Below are positions 33,448 through 42,700 of a stretch of 52,672 nucleotides of DNA, in pieces; positions within the stretch are counted from its first letter, which is position 1; every line of letters starts with the position of its first letter. The translations under genes were made by a program, and so were the position numbers. Below the pieces are notes generated by a model, which was not told the DNA's origin, made no database searches, and worked only from the letters and a program-made list of their open reading frames with translations. The stretch comes from CATOSD01 sp034422735 (GTDB lineage: Bacteria > Chloroflexota > Dehalococcoidia > Lucifugimonadales > CATOSD01), in contig DAOUJL010000073.1 of NCBI GenBank assembly GCA_034422735.1, forward strand, positions 1-52,672. The letters run 5' to 3'.

Positions 33448-35049
33448 ATGCCGATAGACCCTCAGCGAGAGACGTGGAAGCCCGGCATGGACTGGGAGCA
33501 CGCCATCGATGACATGGCCTACATTCGCGGCCTTGTGCGCGAGATGGGTGGGCCGGAACGGATCAAGCGCCAGCACGACGGCGGGCGCTACACGATCCGG
33601 GAGCGCATCGACAAGATGGTCGACCCCGGCAGTTTCGTGGAGGCCGGCCCGATGGTGGGCGCCGCGGAGTATGACGAGGACGGCAACCTGTGCGCGTTCA
33701 CGCCGGGGGCCTACGTGATGGGTCTGGCGGAGATCGACGGCCGCCCGGTGGCCATCGGCGGCGACGATTTCACCATATCGGGGGGCAGCCCCCACAACGT
33801 GCGCAAGAGCTCGGGCCACTTCACGCAGCCGCTCGCTCTCCAGTACGGCATACCCTACGTCCAGCTCGTGGAGGGCGTGGGCCATAGCTCCAAGTCCGAC
33901 GAGGCCGCGGGACACATGGGTCTGCCCGGCGGCGAGCTGTGGTGGCGCTCGGTGGAGCTGCTGCGCAAGGTCCCAGTGGCGGCCGGCGTGATGGGGTCGG
34001 TGGCGGGAGCGCCCGCGGCGTTCGCGCTGATGTCGCACTTCACCGTGATGATCCGGGAGCAATCCCAGATATTCCCGTCCGGGCCGCCCGTGGTACGGCG
34101 CGCCATTGGCGAGACGCTGGACAAGGAGGAGCTTGGCGGCTACCAGATGCACGTCCACGAGAGCGGCCAGGTGGACAACGTGGCGGACTCGGAGGAGGAG
34201 GCGTTCGAGCAGATCAAGCAGTTCATCTCGTATCTGCCCAACACCACCGCCGACGTCGCGCCGCGCGTCGAGACGGGAGACCCGCCCGACCGTCGTCCCG
34301 AAGAGCTTCTGAACATCATTCCGCCCAACCGGCGGCGCAGCTACGATGCGCGCAAGCTCATCCGACTGGTGGTGGACAACGGCGAGTTTTTCGAGATGCG
34401 AAAGCACTGGGCGGGCGCCATCATCACCGGGTTCGCCAGGCTGGATGGCTACAGCGTGGGCGTCATGGCCAGCGATCCGCTCAAGCTGGCGGGCGCGATG
34501 GACGGCTGGGCGGCGGAGAAGTATACGCACTTCGTGGACCTGTGCGACGCATTCAACCTGCCGGTGGTGGTGTTCCTGGACATGCCGGGCTTCATGCTCG
34601 GCTCGCACGCGGAGCGCAAGGCGACCATGCGGCGCGGCGTGCGAGCGCTCATCGCGAGCGCGGAGGCGAACGTGCCGAAAGTGGAGTTCAACGTGCGCAA
34701 GGCCTACGGCGTGGCGGCGGACGCGATACACAGCCTGGGACAGCCCAACGGCCTCAACCTGCGGTACGGCTGGCCCGCGGGCGAGTGGGGAGGCATCCCC
34801 ATCGAGGGCGGCGTAGCCGCGGCGTACCGGCGCGAGATCGAGGCCGCGCCGGATCCGGACGCGCACCGGGAGATGATCGAGAACCGGCTGCTCCGGCTGC
34901 GGTCGCCGTTCCGGGCGGCGCACAAGGGCGACGTGGTGGATCTGATCGACCCGCGCGAGACGCGGCGGCTGGCGTGCACGTTCGTGAAGCTGGCCCAGCC
35001 GATGCTTCACAAGCTGGCGCAGCTACCCAAGCGGGCAGTGCGGCCTTAG
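33448..35049 (+). CDS. Acyl-CoA carboxylase carboxyltransferase (beta) subunit
   Basis: 533 residues of the fused-type carboxyltransferase (AccD5/PccB family). It includes KRQHDGGRYTIRERIDKM, the N-half acyl-CoA region GDDFTISGGSPHN, GAPAAFALMSHFTVM, and the C-half with VVFLDMPGFMLGSHAE. It transfers CO2 from carboxybiotin to an acyl-CoA, most likely propionyl- or acetyl-CoA. The short biotin carrier gene directly upstream is its natural partner. AGGAGG precedes the ATG. The substrate is not certain from sequence alone; the epimerase-like gene at 42131 favours the propionyl-CoA route. Confidence 0.93.
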   Translation: MPIDPQRETWKPGMDWEHAIDDMAYIRGLVREMGGPERIKRQHDGGRYTIRERIDKMVDPGSFVEAGPMVGAAEYDEDGNLCAFTPGAYVMGLAEIDGRPVAIGGDDFTISGGSPHNVRKSSGHFTQPLALQYGIPYVQLVEGVGHSSKSDEAAGHMGLPGGELWWRSVELLRKVPVAAGVMGSVAGAPAAFALMSHFTVMIREQSQIFPSGPPVVRRAIGETLDKEELGGYQMHVHESGQVDNVADSEEEAFEQIKQFISYLPNTTADVAPRVETGDPPDRRPEELLNIIPPNRRRSYDARKLIRLVVDNGEFFEMRKHWAGAIITGFARLDGYSVGVMASDPLKLAGAMDGWAAEKYTHFVDLCDAFNLPVVVFLDMPGFMLGSHAERKATMRRGVRALIASAEANVPKVEFNVRKAYGVAADAIHSLGQPNGLNLRYGWPAGEWGGIPIEGGVAAAYRREIEAAPDPDAHREMIENRLLRLRSPFRAAHKGDVVDLIDPRETRRLACTFVKLAQPMLHKLAQLPKRAVRP

Positions 35050-35128
35050 CGCAGGGAACGTTGACCGCCGCAACCGACAGGCGATAAAATCACCTCGCAC
35101 CGGCTACTCTGAACAGGGGCGCACCTAC

Positions 35129-35830
35129 TTGCCGATATTCGACCTGCACGTTCATACCGTAAGGGGCAGCAGCGACAGCAGTCTTACACCGGAACAACTG
35201 ATTTCGGAGGCGCGGAGAATCGGCCTGGACGGGGTGTGCCTTTCCGAGCACGGCGGCGGCTGGGACGACCACGAGGTGCGGCGCGTGTTCGAGGGCTCCG
35301 GTCTCACGGTGGTGAGGGGGCTCGAGGTCGACACTGAAATGGGCCACGTGCTGGTATTCGGGATGCACTCCTACGTGGGCGGGATGCACCGGGTGAAGGA
35401 CCTGCGGCACGCCGCCGACCGCGCCGGCGGTTTTCTCGTGTCCGCTCACCCGTTCCGTAATCTGTTCAACAACCCTCCATACAATCTGAACCTGCTGTTT
35501 CGGGGCAAGAATGGACGCCCAAGCACGCCTGAACAGGCCGCTAGACATCCGCTGTTTGGGCTGGTAGACGACATCGAGGTCGGCAACGGCGCGAACACCG
35601 AGCGCGAGAACCTGTTCGCCTTGGAAGTCGCCCACATGCTCGGATTCGAGGGCACCGGCGGCAGCGACGCCCACTCGACGCACGGGCTGGGCAAGTTCGC
35701 CACCGAGTTCGATGGCCACATCCGCTCGGAGTCCGACTTCATGGAGGCGCTCAGGGCGGGCGCGTACAGGGCGGTGCAGGGGCTGCACGTGGGCGAGCCG
35801 CGGGCGTTCGGACTGAATCCCGTCGCGTGA
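35129..35830 (+). CDS. PHP-domain metal-dependent phosphoesterase, paralogue 2
   Basis: 233 residues starting at TTG 35129. It has the PHP motifs HVHT (IFDLHVHTVRGSSDS), SEHGGGW, GLEVDTEMGH, SAHPFRN and GGSDAHSTHGLGK. It matches the protein encoded at 29747-30493 in opening sequence, motif order, length and the GLHVGEP ending, so the two are paralogues within 5 kb on opposite strands. The active site looks complete. A phosphoesterase or nucleotide hydrolase role is likely but the substrate is unknown. It lies between the carboxyltransferase and acyl-CoA synthetase genes. Confidence 0.9.
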   Translation: MPIFDLHVHTVRGSSDSSLTPEQLISEARRIGLDGVCLSEHGGGWDDHEVRRVFEGSGLTVVRGLEVDTEMGHVLVFGMHSYVGGMHRVKDLRHAADRAGGFLVSAHPFRNLFNNPPYNLNLLFRGKNGRPSTPEQAARHPLFGLVDDIEVGNGANTERENLFALEVAHMLGFEGTGGSDAHSTHGLGKFATEFDGHIRSESDFMEALRAGAYRAVQGLHVGEPRAFGLNPVA

Positions 35831-35869
35831 TCCAAGGGCAAAAGGTGTAACAGGGTCTGGAGAGCTAAC

Positions 35870-37783
35870 ATGGAGCTTATCAACCCACTGGTAGAGAGTA
35901 TTCGGCGGGAGGCACTGGAAGACCCGGAGACGTTCTGGGCGGACGCCGCGGAAGAGGTCCACTGGTTCCGCAAGTGGGACAAGACCTTCGACTGGGACTA
36001 CCCAACGTTCCGGTGGTTCGTCGGCGGCGAGACCAACCTGGCGTACAACTGCCTGGACCAGAAGGTCGCCAGCGACTGGGGCGGCCACGCGGCGCTCGTT
36101 TACGTCACCGAGGGCGGTGAAAGGCAGGTCTTCACCTACGCGCAAATGTTGCACGAGGTGCGCCGACTCGCCGCGTCGCTGCGGGGCATGGGCGTGGGCA
36201 AGGGCGACCGCATTACGATATACATGCCGCCTTGCCCCGAAGCGATCATGCTGATGCTGGCCGCAGTGCGCATCGGCGCCATTCACTCCGTCGTGTTCGC
36301 CGGGTTCGGCTCCGGCGCGCTGGGCGACCGCATCCAGGCGAGCGGCTCGCGGCTGGTGTTCGCCACCGACGTCACCTACAGGCGCGGTTCGAACGTGCCA
36401 CTGAAGGGCATAGTGGACGCGTCGATGGAGATTGGCGGCGACTCCGTGGACAACGTGATCGTGCTCCAGCGGGGCGACGATCCGGTGTCCATGACCGAGG
36501 GCCGCGACATCACCTGGGAGGACTTCCTGGCGCGGGGCGAGGGCCACGACGGCGGCTACGAGGTGATGGAGGCCAACGACCCGGCCTTCATCCTGGCGAC
36601 GTCCGGCACTACCGCCAGGCCCAAGCTGGCCGTGCACGTGCACGGCGGCTACCAGGTGGGCGTACACTCTATGGGCAACTGGTGCTTCGGGCTGCGCCCG
36701 ACCGACGTCTGGTGGTCCACGTCTGACATAGGCTGGATTGTGGGGCACAGCTACATCGTCTACGCGCCGCTGTTGGCCGGGGCGACCACCATAGCGTTCG
36801 AGGGGGCCATTGACTACCCGGGCCCCGACGTCCTCTGGAAGATCATCGAGGAGTTCGGCGTCACTGGGCTGTTCACCTCGCCAACGGCGGTGCGGGCGCT
36901 GATGCGCCACGGCGACGGGCCTACGCGCGGCCACGACCTGTCGTCGCTGGAGCGGGTGTTCTGCGCCGGAGAGGCGCTGAACGCGCCGGCGTGGGAGTGG
37001 CTGCAAAAGTCCGTGCTGGGCGACCGCATACCGGTCATCGACCACTGGTGGCAGACCGAGACGGGCGGGCCGGTCATCGGCAACCCCTACGGCATATCGA
37101 CGCTCCCCATCAAGCCCGGATCGGCGGGCATACCGCTGCCCGGAATCGACGTGGAAGTGATGACGCCGGAGGGCGAGTCCGTACCCGCCGGGGAGAAGGG
37201 CATCCTCACCATCAAGCGTCCCTGGCCCAGCCTCACTCCCAGGCTGTGGGGCGAGCCTGAGCGTTACGGCCGTGACTACTGGGGCATAATCCCCGAGCGC
37301 TACTTCACCGGCGACTCCACGCACATCGATGAGGACGGCTACGTGTGGTTCGCGGGCCGCGCGGACGAGGTCATCAAGATCGCCGCCCACCGCATTGGCA
37401 CGGTCGAGGTGGAGACGGCGTTCCTGAAGCACCAGGCGGTTGCGGAGGCGGGGGTGACAGGACGGCCCGACGAGTTGCGCGGTGAGGTCATCTCGGCGTT
37501 TGTGGTTCTCAAGAACGAATACTCGCCCTCCAATGAGCTCCGAGGCGAGTTGCTCCAGACGGTGCGGCGCGAGCTTGGGCCGATAGCCGTCATTTCCGAG
37601 CTGAACTTCGTGGACATGCTGCCCAAGACCCGCAGCGGCAAGATTATGCGGCGCGTGTTCAAAGCGGTGGTGCTGGACCAGGACCCGGGCGATATTACGA
37701 CCATCGAGGACGAGGGCTCGGTGGAGGAGGCGAGGCAGGCGTGGGAGCAGATGAAGGCGGCGATGGCGCGCGAGAGCGACTGA
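35870..37783 (+). CDS. Acetyl/propionyl-CoA synthetase (AMP-forming)
   Basis: 637 residues, ANL superfamily. Visible motifs: P-loop TSGTTARPKLAVH, STSDIGWIVGHSY, adenylate-binding HWWQTETGG, TGDSTHIDEDGYVWFAGRAD, the hinge region IKIAAHRIGTVEVE and the C-terminal catalytic lysine K591 (TRSGKIMRR), normally controlled by acetylation. It activates a short carboxylic acid through an acyl-AMP. The deviation of the usual Acs GYYW/INVSGHRIG segment (here GYVW/IKIAAHRIG) leaves open propionate or another short acid. It is 10 bp upstream of the DinG-like gene. Confidence 0.9.
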   Translation: MELINPLVESIRREALEDPETFWADAAEEVHWFRKWDKTFDWDYPTFRWFVGGETNLAYNCLDQKVASDWGGHAALVYVTEGGERQVFTYAQMLHEVRRLAASLRGMGVGKGDRITIYMPPCPEAIMLMLAAVRIGAIHSVVFAGFGSGALGDRIQASGSRLVFATDVTYRRGSNVPLKGIVDASMEIGGDSVDNVIVLQRGDDPVSMTEGRDITWEDFLARGEGHDGGYEVMEANDPAFILATSGTTARPKLAVHVHGGYQVGVHSMGNWCFGLRPTDVWWSTSDIGWIVGHSYIVYAPLLAGATTIAFEGAIDYPGPDVLWKIIEEFGVTGLFTSPTAVRALMRHGDGPTRGHDLSSLERVFCAGEALNAPAWEWLQKSVLGDRIPVIDHWWQTETGGPVIGNPYGISTLPIKPGSAGIPLPGIDVEVMTPEGESVPAGEKGILTIKRPWPSLTPRLWGEPERYGRDYWGIIPERYFTGDSTHIDEDGYVWFAGRADEVIKIAAHRIGTVEVETAFLKHQAVAEAGVTGRPDELRGEVISAFVVLKNEYSPSNELRGELLQTVRRELGPIAVISELNFVDMLPKTRSGKIMRRVFKAVVLDQDPGDITTIEDEGSVEEARQAWEQMKAAMARESD

Positions 37784-37793
37784 GGCGAGGGGC

Positions 37794-40610
37794 GTGACAC
37801 TGCTCCCACCGGGGGTTGCGCCATCGGAAGAGGTGTGGGTCGCGCTCGACCTGGAGACGACCGGCCTCAGCGCGGAGCGGGACGGCATAATCGAGGTCGG
37901 CGCGGTGAAGTTTCGCGGCGACGAGATTCTGGACACGTTCAACTCGCTGGTAAACCCTCGCCGCCGCCTGGACGACTTCATTGTCCGGCTCACCGGCATC
38001 AACCAGAACGAGGTCGACCGCGCGCCGGAATTCGGCGCCGTGCGCCGGCAATTCGCCGAGTTCGTGGGCCAGTCCCCCATAGTCGGCCACAACCTGCGCT
38101 TCGACCTGAGTTTCCTCGCAAGTCACGGCCTGGCGCTTCGCAACCCGCGCTGTGACACCTGGGACCTGGCCTACGTTCTCTATCCCGACCTGCCCGAGTA
38201 CTCGCTGGAACGGCTCGCCGACAGATTCGGGGTGCGAAACACGAACCCCCACAGGGCGCTAGCGGACGCGCACGCCACCAGGAACGTGTTCAACGTGCTT
38301 CTGCGGCGCGTGATGGAGTTCGACGCCTTGTCGCTCGCGGAGATGGGCAGGCTGGCGGGCCGCTCGTCGTGGGTGCTGGCATACCTGCTAGACGGAATCG
38401 AGCCGGGACCGGCGTTGGACGCGGCTGCCGCATCCGGCGGCGTATCCGCGGCCGGCCTGGACATGGACGCGCTCGGCGAGAGGCTCCAGCAGGAGCGGCC
38501 CATCCGCCCCAACCAGGCCGCCGAACGGATCGACGTCGACATGGTGGAGTCGCTGCTACGCTCCGGCAGCCCGCTGGCCGAGGCTATGGACGGGTTCGAG
38601 GAGCGCCCCGAGCAGATCGCCGTCGCTCGCGCCGTCGCCGAGGCGATCAACGAGGGGCAACGGCTGGTGGTGGAAGCCGGGACCGGCGTCGGCAAGTCCG
38701 TCGCCTACCTGCTGCCCGCGCTGCTCTACGCCACCGCCAACAACCGGCGCGTGGTGGTATCCACAAACACCATCAACCTCCAGGAGCAGCTCGTCGAGAA
38801 GGACGTGCCCATGCTGGTCGAGGCGCTTGAAGACGTGCCCGGAGTGGACGCGGCCGACTCCCGGTTCTGCCAGCTAAAGGGCAGGGCAAACTACCTGTGC
38901 CTGCGGCGCTGGTCGCGTATGAGATCGGGCGACACCCTCAACGAGGACGAGGCGCGGCTGCTTTCCAAGACGCTGGTGTGGCTGGGCGAGACGTCGACGG
39001 GCGACCGGAGCGAGCTCAACCTGGGCCATCGCAGCGCCGCGGCGCCGTGGAGCAGGTTGTCCTCCGAGCGGATGCACGAGTGCCTTGGCCTCGGCGGGCC
39101 GTGCTTCCTCCGCGCGGCGCGCGAGAAGGCCGCGGCATCGCACGTCGTGGTGGTGAACCATGCGCTGCTCCTCTCTGACGTTCTGGCGGAAGGCTCGCTG
39201 CTGCCCGAGTACGACGTGCTGATCGTTGACGAGGCGCACCACTTGGAGGAGGAGGCGACGCGCCGGTTCGGGTACGACCTCTCCCAGGCGGCGCTCCAGG
39301 AACACCTGCAGCGGATCGGCGGCGAGAGCGGCCTGCCGCGCGAGGCGGTGGACGCCCTGCGCGGCTCCTCTGTGGCGGCGTCGCGGATGGACGCGGCCGA
39401 AAAAGCGGCCTCCGACGCGACAGACCTTTCCGGAAGGGCGCTCGGCCACGCGGCAAATCTGTTCACGATGCTGCTGGAGCTGACGCTCGGTCAGGTCGCG
39501 TCGAACGACTACCGCGTGACCGGCGCGGACCGCGGACAGCCGGGCTGGTCCGATCTCGAGGCTGTATGGGAAAATCTGGACGTCACTCTCAGCGAACTGG
39601 GCGTCGGCCTGCGCAGCGTGAGCGCGGCGCTCGACAATCTGGAAGAGGCCAATGTCGACGACTACGCGGGTCTGCGGGGCGAGCTGTCGGGCGTCACGAT
39701 GGCCAACGAGGACTTTCGCCGGATGCTCAAAGAGTTCGTGCCGAATCCGCAGGACAGCGGCGTCTACTGGATAAGCAAAAACTTGGCAAACTCGGACCTG
39801 CTGCTGCACATGGCGCCGCTCGACGTTAGCGAGCAGCTCGAGGAGAGCCTGTTCTCGGAGAAAGAGTGCGTGGTGCTGACCAGCGCGACGCTCACCACAG
39901 CCGGACGTTTCGACCACGTGAGAGAGCGCCTGGGTCTGGACGACGCGGAGGAGTTGCTGGTCGGCTCGCCGTTCGACTACGAGAGCGCCGTGCTGCTGTG
40001 CGTGCCCGAAGATATGCCCGAACCCAACTCCTGGGCGTACCAGGAGGCGTTGGAGCAGGCGGTTAGCGACGTGGCCGTGGCCGCGAACGGCAGGACCATG
40101 GCGCTCTTCACTTCCCACGCCTCGCTGCGTACCACGGCCCACGCGATTCGCGGCCGGCTCAGCACGCGGGGCATCGGCGTGCTCGCGCAGGGACTGGACG
40201 GCTCGCCGCAACAACTGGTGCGCCGGTTCCTTGAGAACCCCGAAACCGTGCTGCTGGGCACCGCCAGCTTCTGGGAGGGTGTGGACCTGGCGGGCGAGTC
40301 GCTTCAGGCGTTGCTTGTGGCGCGCCTGCCCTTCAACGTGCCCACCGAGCCGGTGTTCGAGGCGCGCTCCGAGCAGTTCGAGAACGCCTTCATGCAGTAC
40401 GCCCTCCCCCAGGCCATCCTGCGGCTGCGGCAGGGCTTCGGCAGGCTGATTCGGACGAAGACCGACAGGGGCGCGGCGGTCATCCTGGACAGTCGCTTGG
40501 TGTCTCGCCGCTACGGCAGGCTGTTCGTGGACTCGCTCCCGGCCGCCACGCGCAAGCGCGTGCCCCTGTACAACCTCGGTGGCGCGGTCAAGCGCTGGCT
40601 GGGGGCGTAA
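37794..40610 (+). CDS. DnaQ-like exonuclease-DinG family helicase fusion
   Basis: 938 residues. Residues 1-180 are a DEDDh 3'-5' exonuclease (ALDLETTG, VGHNLRFDLSF, HRALADAHAT). The rest is an XPD/DinG-type helicase: Walker A EAGTGVGKS, DEAH (VDEAHHLEEE) and motif VI QGFGRLIRT. Four cysteines, C359, C369, C430 and C437, are spaced as for the 4Fe-4S cluster of DinG/XPD. Fusions of this kind occur in Firmicutes DinG, where the exonuclease half is active but the helicase lacks the cluster; here both appear to be kept. Start GTG 37794, with GAGGCGAGG before it. It probably acts in repair of stalled forks or R-loops. Confidence 0.92.
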   Translation: MTLLPPGVAPSEEVWVALDLETTGLSAERDGIIEVGAVKFRGDEILDTFNSLVNPRRRLDDFIVRLTGINQNEVDRAPEFGAVRRQFAEFVGQSPIVGHNLRFDLSFLASHGLALRNPRCDTWDLAYVLYPDLPEYSLERLADRFGVRNTNPHRALADAHATRNVFNVLLRRVMEFDALSLAEMGRLAGRSSWVLAYLLDGIEPGPALDAAAASGGVSAAGLDMDALGERLQQERPIRPNQAAERIDVDMVESLLRSGSPLAEAMDGFEERPEQIAVARAVAEAINEGQRLVVEAGTGVGKSVAYLLPALLYATANNRRVVVSTNTINLQEQLVEKDVPMLVEALEDVPGVDAADSRFCQLKGRANYLCLRRWSRMRSGDTLNEDEARLLSKTLVWLGETSTGDRSELNLGHRSAAAPWSRLSSERMHECLGLGGPCFLRAAREKAAASHVVVVNHALLLSDVLAEGSLLPEYDVLIVDEAHHLEEEATRRFGYDLSQAALQEHLQRIGGESGLPREAVDALRGSSVAASRMDAAEKAASDATDLSGRALGHAANLFTMLLELTLGQVASNDYRVTGADRGQPGWSDLEAVWENLDVTLSELGVGLRSVSAALDNLEEANVDDYAGLRGELSGVTMANEDFRRMLKEFVPNPQDSGVYWISKNLANSDLLLHMAPLDVSEQLEESLFSEKECVVLTSATLTTAGRFDHVRERLGLDDAEELLVGSPFDYESAVLLCVPEDMPEPNSWAYQEALEQAVSDVAVAANGRTMALFTSHASLRTTAHAIRGRLSTRGIGVLAQGLDGSPQQLVRRFLENPETVLLGTASFWEGVDLAGESLQALLVARLPFNVPTEPVFEARSEQFENAFMQYALPQAILRLRQGFGRLIRTKTDRGAAVILDSRLVSRRYGRLFVDSLPAATRKRVPLYNLGGAVKRWLGA

Positions 40611-40612
40611 TC

Positions 40613-41488
40613 GTGCTCATTCCCTTTACCGGTTCTCTCGACCTGATAACCACGCTGGAGAGCGGCCAGGCGTTCCGCTGGCGGCGCGAAGGCGATTGGC
40701 TTACCGGCGTTGTGTTCGAGAACATCATCAGGGCGCGCCAGACGCCGGATGGGGTGGAGTTCGCGTGCGGCCCCGACGACGAGGAGGCCATCGCGCCGCT
40801 GTTCCGAGACTACCTGCGCCTGGACGACGACCTGGAGTCTATCCGAAACCGCATCCGCGTGGACGACCGCATTGCCGAGGCGATGCTGCGCTATCCCGGA
40901 CTGCGGGTGCTGCGCCAGGAGCCGTGGGAGTGCCTGGTCTCGTTCATCTGCTCGGCGAACAACAACGTGCCGCGAATCAGCGTCAACGTTGAGGACATCG
41001 CCGAGAACTTCGGCAGGCCGCTCGCGTTCAGCGAGTGCCGGCGCAGCGCGTTCCCGTCGCCGGCCAGGCTGGCGCAAGTGGAAGAGCAGGACCTGCGCGC
41101 GCTCGGTCTGGGATTCAGAGCCAAGTACGTCGCGGGCGCGGCGCGCATAGTGGCCGCGGGCGACCTGGACCTGTTCGCGCTGCGCGAGACGGACTACGAC
41201 GAGGCGCTGACGGCGCTGCTCGCGCTGCCGGGGGTAGGCGACAAGGTGGCCAACTGCATACTGCTGATGTCGCTGGACAAGCGGGAGGCGTTTCCGGTGG
41301 ACGTATGGATAGACCGCGCGCTGCGAGAGTGGTACCCGGAGCACGTCATTCGCGCCGACGGCAAGCCGCTCACCCGCGCCGCCATGCGGCCCTGGGCGCA
41401 GGCCTACTTCGGCGAGTACGCCGGCTACGCCAACCAGTACTTGTTCCAGGGCCGCCGCCTGCTGAAGAAGGGTGGCGGGAAGAGTTGA
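40613..41488 (+). CDS. 8-oxoguanine DNA glycosylase (OGG1-like)
   Basis: 291 residues of the HhH-GPD superfamily with an N-terminal OGG_N-type domain (SGQAFRWRREGDWL). The segment SFICSANNNVPRI is characteristic of OGG1-like enzymes. The helix-hairpin-helix LPGVGDKVANCILL contains the catalytic lysine K211, and D230 in FPVDVWIDRAL completes the active site. It would excise 8-oxoG and cleave the strand by beta-elimination. It starts with GTG two bases after the DinG-like stop, so the two repair genes are translationally linked. Confidence 0.93.
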   Translation: MLIPFTGSLDLITTLESGQAFRWRREGDWLTGVVFENIIRARQTPDGVEFACGPDDEEAIAPLFRDYLRLDDDLESIRNRIRVDDRIAEAMLRYPGLRVLRQEPWECLVSFICSANNNVPRISVNVEDIAENFGRPLAFSECRRSAFPSPARLAQVEEQDLRALGLGFRAKYVAGAARIVAAGDLDLFALRETDYDEALTALLALPGVGDKVANCILLMSLDKREAFPVDVWIDRALREWYPEHVIRADGKPLTRAAMRPWAQAYFGEYAGYANQYLFQGRRLLKKGGGKS

Positions 41489-41554
41489 GCGGGGCGGAGC
41501 GTCCGGGGTGAAAAATCGCGCCGCGTGTTTCCTGCTTGTGCTATGCTATATCTG

Positions 41555-42124
41555 ATGACCGCCACGCGATTAATGCTGTTCGCCGCCACTCTGTTCTGGG
41601 TTGCCCTGGCCTGTTCGTCGCCCGAGCCGACGCCGACGCCTGAGCCGACTCCCACGCCGGCTCCGACGGCCACCCCCGAACCGACGGCGACCCCTGAGCC
41701 CACGCCCGAACCCACACCCACGCCGTCCGGCCAGCCCACGCGCGGGCTGTTCGAGTACATCCGCGCGGTCTCCTACCTGGAGGCGAACCTGTGGGAGGAG
41801 GCGATTCCCGCTTACGGGCTGGTGATTCGCATACTTCCGGACATGGCCGTCGCGTACCATGGGCGGGGATACGCCTACTACAACGAGGCCATCGAGGAGG
41901 AGAACGACAACCTGTTCAGGCCCGCAATGGAGGACTACGACAAGGCTATCGAGCTAAAGCCCGAATTCGCGCAGGCGTACAAGGACCGGGCGATTCTGCA
42001 CCACCACCTGGGCGATACAGAGGCAGCCATCGCCGACATCGAACGGGCAGTGCGTTACTACGACCCGCGCCGGCAGCCCGTCGGACTGAACGAGGCCAGG
42101 GAGCTTTTGAACCAGTGGCGCTAG
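41555..42124 (+). CDS. TPR-repeat lipoprotein with Pro-Thr-rich linker
   Basis: 189 residues from ATG 41555 (in-frame ATGs at 41525 and 41543 also exist). The signal peptide ends in WVALAC with lipid-modified C20. A low-complexity PTPEPTPTP linker of about 35 residues follows. Three TPR-like units come next (EEAIPAYGLVIRILPDMAVAY, MEDYDKAIELKPEFAQAY, EAAIADIERAVRYYDPRRQ). It is probably an outer-face lipoprotein scaffold. Similar PT-linker lipoproteins lie at 44997 and 48039. Confidence 0.85.
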   Translation: MTATRLMLFAATLFWVALACSSPEPTPTPEPTPTPAPTATPEPTATPEPTPEPTPTPSGQPTRGLFEYIRAVSYLEANLWEEAIPAYGLVIRILPDMAVAYHGRGYAYYNEAIEEENDNLFRPAMEDYDKAIELKPEFAQAYKDRAILHHHLGDTEAAIADIERAVRYYDPRRQPVGLNEARELLNQWR

Positions 42125-42130
42125 GCTGCT

Positions 42131-42517
42131 CTAGTCCCGCTCCACCAGTTGAATGAGCACCCCGTGCGAGTCCGCCGGGTGGATGTAGGGACCGCCGGGG
42201 CCTTCGATAATCCGAGCGCCGTTCGCCTTCAGCTCCTCGGCAGCCTTCTCGCGGTCGTCTACCGCGATGGCGATGAGGTGAATCCCCTCGCCCCTGCGGG
42301 CGACGCTGCGGCCCACAGGCGTCTCGGGACCGAGCGCCTCGACCAGCTCGATGAACCGGCCGCTTTCCCCAAGCGGAAGAATGGCCTGGCGCAATCCAAG
42401 GTCCGGCTGCTCCCTGTCTTTCACCTCGGCCTTCAGTCCCAGCTTCGTCTCATAGTCCTCGACCGCTCCCGCCAGGTCGTTGACCGCGATTACGACGTGA
42501 TCTACCCACTTGAACAT
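42131..42517 (-). CDS. Methylmalonyl-CoA epimerase-like VOC protein
   Basis: 128 residues, a vicinal-oxygen-chelate/glyoxalase fold. The N-terminal DHVVIAV gives metal ligand H7; GIHLIAIAV gives H80 and LIQLVE gives E126, with Q44 or E57 as the remaining ligand position. HPADSHGVLIQLVE is close to methylmalonyl-CoA epimerase. It would convert (S)- to (R)-methylmalonyl-CoA after propionyl-CoA carboxylation, matching the carboxyltransferase at 33448. No methylmalonyl-CoA mutase gene is in the window. A glyoxalase I-type activity cannot be excluded. Confidence 0.82.
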   Translation of the reverse strand: MFKWVDHVVIAVNDLAGAVEDYETKLGLKAEVKDREQPDLGLRQAILPLGESGRFIELVEALGPETPVGRSVARRGEGIHLIAIAVDDREKAAEELKANGARIIEGPGGPYIHPADSHGVLIQLVERD

Positions 42518-42700
42518 TTTGCGACTCCAAATTCTGCGCTGTTGGATTGACGTCTAGTTGGGCAGAAGTCTAGGCGCGGCTCGAAGCGGGTGTCAAGCGG
42601 GCGCCTCTTGCGATAACGTGGCAGCGTGCTACACAATTGGGCGAGGGAGCGCGCGGCGGGAAAGGAAGGGTCGGAAACACTCCCTTACGAAGGAGTACCA

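Noticed and set aside
33319..35010. 563-codon minus-strand frame opposite the carboxyltransferase
   Set aside because: Shadow of the carboxyltransferase; His/Arg-rich with no domain.
35090..38092. 1000-codon minus-strand open frame
   Set aside because: It is antisense to the PHP, acyl-CoA synthetase and DinG genes, all with clear motifs; composition is His/Arg/Val-rich as expected for a high-GC shadow frame.
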